Assembly (NCBI GenBank): GCA_002405485.1
Contig: DHLW01000124.1
Coordinates: forward strand, 1-20,187
Direction: 5' to 3'
Source of the DNA: Phycisphaerales bacterium UBA4658
Lineage (GTDB): Bacteria > Planctomycetota > Phycisphaerae > Phycisphaerales > UBA1924
DNA length: 20,187 bases
Positions 15,669 through 20,187 of the stretch are shown piece after piece. Numbering within the stretch: the stretch's first letter is position 1; the number at the start of each line of letters is the position of its first letter. The notes under the pieces are model-generated. The model ran no database searches and was not told the DNA's origin. It worked only from the letters and a program-made list of their open reading frames with translations. The position numbers and the translations under genes are program-made.

Positions 15669-18419
15669 ATGGACGCCTCGCACATGCACACGCCCTTGAA
15701 TCCGCGTCTTGGTTCGTTCATCCGCGTCCCGCGTCTGCTCTGCGTGGCGGGCGCGGCCCTCGGGCTCGCCGCGGCCCCGGCGGCGGCGCGTCTGCAGAGC
15801 GAAGACGTGCCGGAGCTCATCGCGTTGCTGCTGGCCTATGCGCGGTCCACGCAGCCGGCCGGAGAACCGCCCGCTGAGCCCGCGGGCGAACCCGACGCCG
15901 TCGACGAGGCGCCGCCGGTCGCGGGCGAGGACGAGGATCCCGAGGTCCCGGCCAAGGCCGCGCTCACCGACGCCCTCGGGCGTCGTGTGCAGCCCGACGA
16001 GCCGACGGTGCTGGCGTTCAAGGGCGCCACCGTCGAGCAGGTCGTCCCGTTCATCATGGAAGCCACCGGCAAGGTGGTGCTCCCTCAGCCCGACGTGCTG
16101 AACGTTCGGATCACCATTCTGAACGATCAGCCGATTCCGCGGTCCCGGGCTCTGGATCTGGTCATCTTCGCGCTGCAGCAGAACAACGTCGCCGTCGTCG
16201 AGACTCCCGAGCTCGTGATCATCCGCTCGCTCACCGAGATCGACCGCCAGGATGTCCCCGTGCTCGGCCCGAACGAGTCCACGCTGCAGCGCACCGATCT
16301 CGGATCGATCGTCGAGAAGGTCTTTGCGCTCCGCTCGGCGTCGGCGGCCAACCTCTTCGAGATCTTCAAGGGCTCGCTTCCCACCTATGCCAAGATGAGC
16401 GTCGACCCCGAGAGCAACCAGCTCGTGATCATGGGCAACATCGGGCTCCTGCAGCGCATGGAGCGGCTCATCACGTCCCTCGATCAGCCCGCCAGCGCGT
16501 CGCTCTCCACCGAGACCTTCCTCCTCCGATACGCCGACGCAGAGAGCATCGCCACCAACATCAAGGACCTGTACTCCCAGACTCAGGCCGGCGCGCGCCA
16601 GGGCGGCGGACAGAACCCCTTGCAGCAGTTCTTCCAGCGCGGCGGGGGCGGTGGCGGCGGTGGCGGCAACCAGCAGCCCAACCAGGGATCCGGCCGCGCC
16701 CGCACCGATGTCCAGACCTCCGCAAACCTCCGCGTCACCGCCAACGTCTCGCAGAACTCCGTCACCGTGCTCGCCGAGAAGCCCGTCCTGGACGAGATTC
16801 GACGGCAGATCGGCGACATCTGGGATCGTCCCCTCCCCAAGGAGACCGTCGTTCCCAAGGTCTACGACCTCAAGAACACCGACCCCGTCAAGATTCGCGA
16901 CACGCTCACCACGCTGTTTGGCAACACCGGGCAGCGGTCCGCCGGTCAGCAGCAGGGTCAGCAGGGCCAGCAGGCCCAGACCGCCGGGGCCAACCGCCTC
17001 TACGGGCAGTTCACCTTCGAGGCCGTCCCCGAGGCCGGTCGCCTGCTCGTGATCTCCAAGAGCCCCGAGAACATCGCGGCGATGGACGACATCATCGCCA
17101 AGCTCGATCAGCCCCAGACCGCCGGGCTTCCGCAGATCATCGAGCTCAAGCACGCCCAGGCCGAGGAGCTCGCCGAGCAGCTCAACGCTCTGCTCAGCCG
17201 CGACGGCACGCTGGCCCAGATCACCCGCGCCGAGAGCGGGCTCAGCGAGGGCACCGCCAGCGCGTCCCCCTTCGCCACCCAGCAGCAGAACACCCAGCAG
17301 GCCCAGCAGCAGAATCAGCAGGGCGCGGCCCCCGGCACCATCACCTTCTGGTGGCAGCGCTCCCAGCCGCCCACCACCACCGCCGGCACCAGCAACCTCG
17401 TCAGCAAGATCCGCATCGTCCCCGTCTGGCGGCAGAACTCGCTCATGGTCCTCTCCCCGCCGGAGTACCAGTCCTCGCTCATCGAAGTCATCCGCCAGCT
17501 CGACAACCCCGGCCGTCAGGTCCTGCTCAGCGCCGTCATCGCCGAGATCAACGCCGAGGACGCCACCGCCCTCGGACTCCGCTGGTCCAACTCCGCCATC
17601 ACCCCGACCAACCAGGACAACGCGATCAGTTTCGGCCCAAGCACCGCGGGCACTCAGGCCGGAGGGACCATCACCGGCACCAAGAACAACCTCATCGACA
17701 ACCTCTTCGATACCAGCGTCCTGAACCTCGGCGTGAACATCAACGCGCTGCTCCAGGCCCTGAGCGAGAAGACCGCGGTGAACATCCTCTCCGAGCCGCG
17801 CATCTTCACCAGCGACAACCAGGAGGCCGAGTTCTTCTCCGGCCAGGACATCCCCTTCATCACCGACAGCCAGACCAACCAGCAGGGCAACGTCGTCCAG
17901 AGCTTCGACTATCGCGCCGTCGGCATCGCCCTCCGCGTCCGCCCACGCATCACCATCAACCGCGACGTCGACCTGCGCATCAACCTCGAACTCTCCAGCG
18001 TTCAGCCCAATCAGACGCTCTTCGGCGGATTCATCGTCGATCGCCGCGAAACCACCACCCACCTCATCGTCAAGGACGGACAGACCGTCGTCGTCAGCGG
18101 CATCCTCCGCTCCGAGGACTCCGATGTGAAGCGCAAGGTGCCGGGCCTGGGCGATATCCCGCTCATCGGCGAGCTCTTCACCTCCACCGAACGCACACAG
18201 CGCAAGACCGAACTCATCGCCTTCATCACCCCCGTCGTCGTCGGAACCGATCTCGATTCCACCAGCGTTACCTCGCGAGATCGCGACAGTCTCCAGGCCC
18301 TCCGCGAGCGTCTGAGCGGCATCGAGCAGCGCGACGGCGACCGCAAGTCCAAGGACGCCAAGCCGCAATCCGCCTCCGACGCCCCGCCCCCGACCCCTGA
18401 ACGCATGGACGCGCCGTAA
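15669..18419 (+). CDS. gspD: Type II secretion outer-membrane secretin GspD
   Basis: GspD forms the outer-membrane channel. The 916-residue protein has a signal peptide (cleaved near APAAA, about 36-40), an acidic Pro/Ala-rich linker and an N0 domain (about 115-195). Four N1-type modules follow, at about 214-272, 281-386, 396-480 and 489-612. Each opens with a pattern like LRYADAESIATNIKDLY and closes with N-[SQ]L-V-x-lid-[IL]D-type sequence. Module 2 carries a Gly-rich insert, and modules 3 and 4 carry Gln-rich inserts. The secretin domain starts at RQVLLSAVIAEINAEDA and contains VPGLGDIPLIGELF (824-837) and a TELIAFITPVVV end. Common secretins have three such modules and about 650-700 residues. 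ATG 15669 has AAGGA directly next to it; ATG 15684 is the alternative. It closes the T2SS operon. Confidence 0.95.
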   Translation: MDASHMHTPLNPRLGSFIRVPRLLCVAGAALGLAAAPAAARLQSEDVPELIALLLAYARSTQPAGEPPAEPAGEPDAVDEAPPVAGEDEDPEVPAKAALTDALGRRVQPDEPTVLAFKGATVEQVVPFIMEATGKVVLPQPDVLNVRITILNDQPIPRSRALDLVIFALQQNNVAVVETPELVIIRSLTEIDRQDVPVLGPNESTLQRTDLGSIVEKVFALRSASAANLFEIFKGSLPTYAKMSVDPESNQLVIMGNIGLLQRMERLITSLDQPASASLSTETFLLRYADAESIATNIKDLYSQTQAGARQGGGQNPLQQFFQRGGGGGGGGGNQQPNQGSGRARTDVQTSANLRVTANVSQNSVTVLAEKPVLDEIRRQIGDIWDRPLPKETVVPKVYDLKNTDPVKIRDTLTTLFGNTGQRSAGQQQGQQGQQAQTAGANRLYGQFTFEAVPEAGRLLVISKSPENIAAMDDIIAKLDQPQTAGLPQIIELKHAQAEELAEQLNALLSRDGTLAQITRAESGLSEGTASASPFATQQQNTQQAQQQNQQGAAPGTITFWWQRSQPPTTTAGTSNLVSKIRIVPVWRQNSLMVLSPPEYQSSLIEVIRQLDNPGRQVLLSAVIAEINAEDATALGLRWSNSAITPTNQDNAISFGPSTAGTQAGGTITGTKNNLIDNLFDTSVLNLGVNINALLQALSEKTAVNILSEPRIFTSDNQEAEFFSGQDIPFITDSQTNQQGNVVQSFDYRAVGIALRVRPRITINRDVDLRINLELSSVQPNQTLFGGFIVDRRETTTHLIVKDGQTVVVSGILRSEDSDVKRKVPGLGDIPLIGELFTSTERTQRKTELIAFITPVVVGTDLDSTSVTSRDRDSLQALRERLSGIEQRDGDRKSKDAKPQSASDAPPPTPERMDAP
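16647..16670 (+). repeat. Polyglycine-coding G-rich tract in gspD
   Basis: A run of GGC, GGG and GGT codons gives about nine glycines in a disordered loop of the second N1-type module. It is likely a flexible linker and resembles the glycine runs of the two LTxxQ-like proteins. Confidence 0.7.
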
Positions 18420-18455
18420 ACGCACGATCTCCGCGCGCGGGTCTCCGCCCTCGGG

Positions 18456-18461
18456 TACGCT
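18456..18461 (+). promoter_or_regulatory. Candidate -10 element before the lipoprotein gene
   Basis: TACGCT in the context GGGTACGCTC repeats the sequence seen before the second LTxxQ-like gene. It lies 38 bases before the ATG at 18500. No -35 box is recognised. Confidence 0.25.
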
Positions 18462-18499
18462 CTCAACGGTCAGCGACACCGCTCCCTGGCCCCTCACCC

Positions 18500-19987
18500 A
18501 TGCGCGGCGATCACTCCCGAGCCCTGCCCTTCGCTTTCGTCCCGATCACGCTTGCGGGCGGTCTCCTCGGCGGCCTGCCCGCGTGCGTCCCGGTCAACGA
18601 GCGCCCCCGCACCGGCCTGACCTATGCCGATCCCGCCGCCACCCCCGCCGTCGCTCGCCCGCCAACCGACGCCCGCGGTTCCACCGACTCCCGCGTCCGT
18701 GTGAGCGTGCGCCCGCTCGGGGCCGTGCCCTTTGACGGAATGACCCTTCCGGTCGTCTCGCCCGATGGTCGATTCATTGCGGCTCAGTCCGGGGCGCTCC
18801 CACCGTGGGACGTTCTGCTCGCCCAGCCCCGTTCCACCGGCCAGGGCACCGGCGTGCCCGCACGCCTCCAGGTGCTCGCCGCACGACTCCAGGCCCCGGA
18901 TTCAACCCCCACGCCCCGCGCTCCCGGCGAACCGCCCGGCGGCCTGTCCCCACTCCCCTGGTCCGGCACGCTCCCTCGAGGTCTCCTGCTCGGACGTTCC
19001 GCTGACGTTCGCGGCGTGCTCGTCGAACGCCCCGATGACACCGGCGCACGCGCCATCGGGCTCGTCGATTGGTCCAGCGGCCAGATCTCCTGGCTCGCAA
19101 ACGACCCCGGAACGCTCAACGCACACGCCTCCTTCGGGCCCGGCGGCGAACTCGCCTACTCCCGCCGAACGCTCGATCAGGGCCCCTCGGCGGGCTTTGA
19201 ACTCGTCGTTCGGCCGGAGGCGCTGAGCGCCGCCAACGAGTCGGTCCTGCGGCCCGGGGCCAATGAAACCCTCTGCTTTCCGACCTTCTCCGCCGATCGC
19301 TCCCGCGTCTTTGTCTTCTCCGCCGCCACCGGCCAGATTCCCGGGTTTGGCCCGCTCACGCTCCTGTGCGTTCGCCTGCCCCAGCCCGGAATCGGCACCG
19401 AACTTGTGGTCGAGTCCCGCGTCGAACTGGGCGTCGAACCCACGATCGCCGCGGCGTACCAGGCCGTCGCCGCCGGCCAGTCCCCGTGGTCCCTTCCCGG
19501 CGACTTCCGCGTTGACGACGATCTCGCTCGCGGACTGGCAATCACCGACATCCGCACCGGCGGGATGATCTGGATCGACGGTCGTTCCGGACGCGTCGAT
19601 CCCCTGGCGCCCGGCACCGCGGGAGCAGTCCCATGGTGGGTGAGCGGTTCCTCGAGCAGAGCCCCGCTGGAACTTGGCGGTCTGATCCTCGGGGCGGCGA
19701 AGGAACTCGTGTACCAGCCCAGGAACGACCGTTTGGGATGGGGACCTGAGGTCAAGGTCGTCTCCGGAGCAGCAATACCCCGCCTCGCAGGCGTGCTCGC
19801 CGTTCCCCGCCAAGGTCGGGAACACTCCAACGCCCAAGCCGGCCCCGTCCAACGCGTGCCGAGGTTTGTGCTGCTGAGCCCGCCCACTTCGGGGACCAGC
19901 AGCGATCGGACCTTGGCTCGTGGTCAAGGCGGATCGGGCCCGCAGGGCATGGTGCAAGTGATCGAAATGATTCCGATCACCGATTGA
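18500..19987 (+). CDS. Putative lipoprotein with propeller-like strand motifs, function unknown
   Basis: I do not recognise the family. The 495-residue product has a hydrophobic N-terminus with a lipobox-like LPAC (Cys29), so it is probably a lipoprotein; the proline in the box is unusual. A Pro/Ala/Arg-rich linker follows. The body has repeated strand patterns reminiscent of TolB/WD40-type beta-propellers: PVVSPDGRFIAAQ (near residue 87), ASFGPGGELAYSRR and PTFSADRSRVFVFS. Later segments include TDIRTGGMIWIDGRSGRVDPL and an acid-poor, Ser/Gly-rich C-terminus ending VIEMIPITD. It starts 80 bases after gspD on the same strand and may have its own promoter. A role with the secretin is conceivable only from position and lipoprotein character. 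Confidence 0.75.
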   Translation: MRGDHSRALPFAFVPITLAGGLLGGLPACVPVNERPRTGLTYADPAATPAVARPPTDARGSTDSRVRVSVRPLGAVPFDGMTLPVVSPDGRFIAAQSGALPPWDVLLAQPRSTGQGTGVPARLQVLAARLQAPDSTPTPRAPGEPPGGLSPLPWSGTLPRGLLLGRSADVRGVLVERPDDTGARAIGLVDWSSGQISWLANDPGTLNAHASFGPGGELAYSRRTLDQGPSAGFELVVRPEALSAANESVLRPGANETLCFPTFSADRSRVFVFSAATGQIPGFGPLTLLCVRLPQPGIGTELVVESRVELGVEPTIAAAYQAVAAGQSPWSLPGDFRVDDDLARGLAITDIRTGGMIWIDGRSGRVDPLAPGTAGAVPWWVSGSSSRAPLELGGLILGAAKELVYQPRNDRLGWGPEVKVVSGAAIPRLAGVLAVPRQGREHSNAQAGPVQRVPRFVLLSPPTSGTSSDRTLARGQGGSGPQGMVQVIEMIPITD

Positions 19988-20019
19988 GGGCTCGTACCAA
20001 CGCGCAGGTTCCTTGGTGA

Positions 20020-20187
20020 ATGAGCTCTGCCGCACCTTTGGAACACACCGGTGGTGGGGAGGGAGTGGCGGCGGAGAGGGAGGGGAGGGGGGCGGCCGAG
20101 ACGATTACGGCGGATGAAGAACGTTCGGATCAGCCGATTGTGGGCTTTGGGCAGCGACTTGTCTGGATTTTGATTGGAGATTTGGTG
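20020..20187 (+). CDS. N-terminal fragment of an unidentified protein, cut by window edge
   Basis: An ATG at 20020 opens a frame of 56 codons that is still open at the window end. The first part is Glu/Gly/Arg-rich (coded by a purine tract), and the last residues (GFGQRLVWILIGDLV) are hydrophobic, possibly the start of a membrane segment. The ribosome binding site is weak. The final 100 bases are visibly less GC-rich than the operon. The family cannot be named; the frame could also be chance. Confidence 0.4.
   Translation, partial: MSSAAPLEHTGGGEGVAAEREGRGAAETITADEERSDQPIVGFGQRLVWILIGDLV
20050..20095 (+). repeat. Purine-rich, G-run tract
   Basis: This stretch is almost only G and A with several runs of three to six G. 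It could form a G-quadruplex or triplex. It lies at the start of the possible terminal gene. Confidence 0.5.

Noticed and set aside
15438..18497. A 1019-codon open frame on the minus strand across gspD
   Set aside because: It is antisense to a clear secretin. Its composition (Asp/Gly/Leu/Val-rich with no domain) is that of a mirror frame in GC-rich DNA.
19988..20019. A terminator hairpin after the lipoprotein gene
   Set aside because: Only ACCAA and TTGGT can pair, across a 12-base loop with no T-run; too weak to call.

Overview
The window is GC-rich (roughly two-thirds G+C by eye), densely coding DNA from a diderm bacterium. GC-rich codon use, glycine-rich secreted proteins with LTxxQ-like motifs, and a type II secretion (T2SS) cluster whose inner-membrane parts resemble PilM/PilN/PilO/PilP all suggest Planctomycetota, perhaps Phycisphaerae. 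That assignment is inference from gene style, not from a marker gene.

Layout. Positions 1-1095 (minus strand) hold the N-terminal half of the primosomal helicase PriA, cut by the window edge just after its DEEH box. A 157-bp divergent spacer separates it from carA (1253-2530, plus), the glutaminase subunit of carbamoyl-phosphate synthetase. Two tandem paralogous secreted helical proteins follow (2623-4032 and 4208-5449). Each has a signal peptide, recurring LTxxQ-like motifs and glycine-rich segments. From about 5539 to 18419 runs one T2SS operon in the order E-F-G-H-I-J-K-L-M-C-like-D, all on the plus strand. Most junctions overlap by 4-7 bases or nearly touch, so translational coupling is likely. 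A putative lipoprotein with propeller-like strand motifs lies just behind the secretin gene (18500-19987). A further reading frame begins at 20020 and runs off the window.

How the genes work together. GspE (ATPase) and GspF (platform) drive assembly of a pseudopilus from GspG (major) and GspH/I/J/K (minor). The GspL-, GspM- and GspC-like proteins link this motor to the outer-membrane secretin GspD. No prepilin peptidase (GspO) and no recognised pilotin are present, so these must be encoded elsewhere or replaced. The LTxxQ-like pair and the lipoprotein flank the operon and are candidate accessory factors or substrates; that is inference from position only.

The most unusual points are a secretin with what look like four rather than three N1-type periplasmic modules; three of five pseudopilins lacking the conserved glycine before the cleavage site; a GspL-like protein resembling a PilM-PilN fusion with a long disordered tail; and a perfect 18-bp palindrome upstream of the second paralogue. 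No gene-free stretch exceeds about 175 bases. No tRNA, rRNA, CRISPR array, insertion sequence or phage gene was seen.
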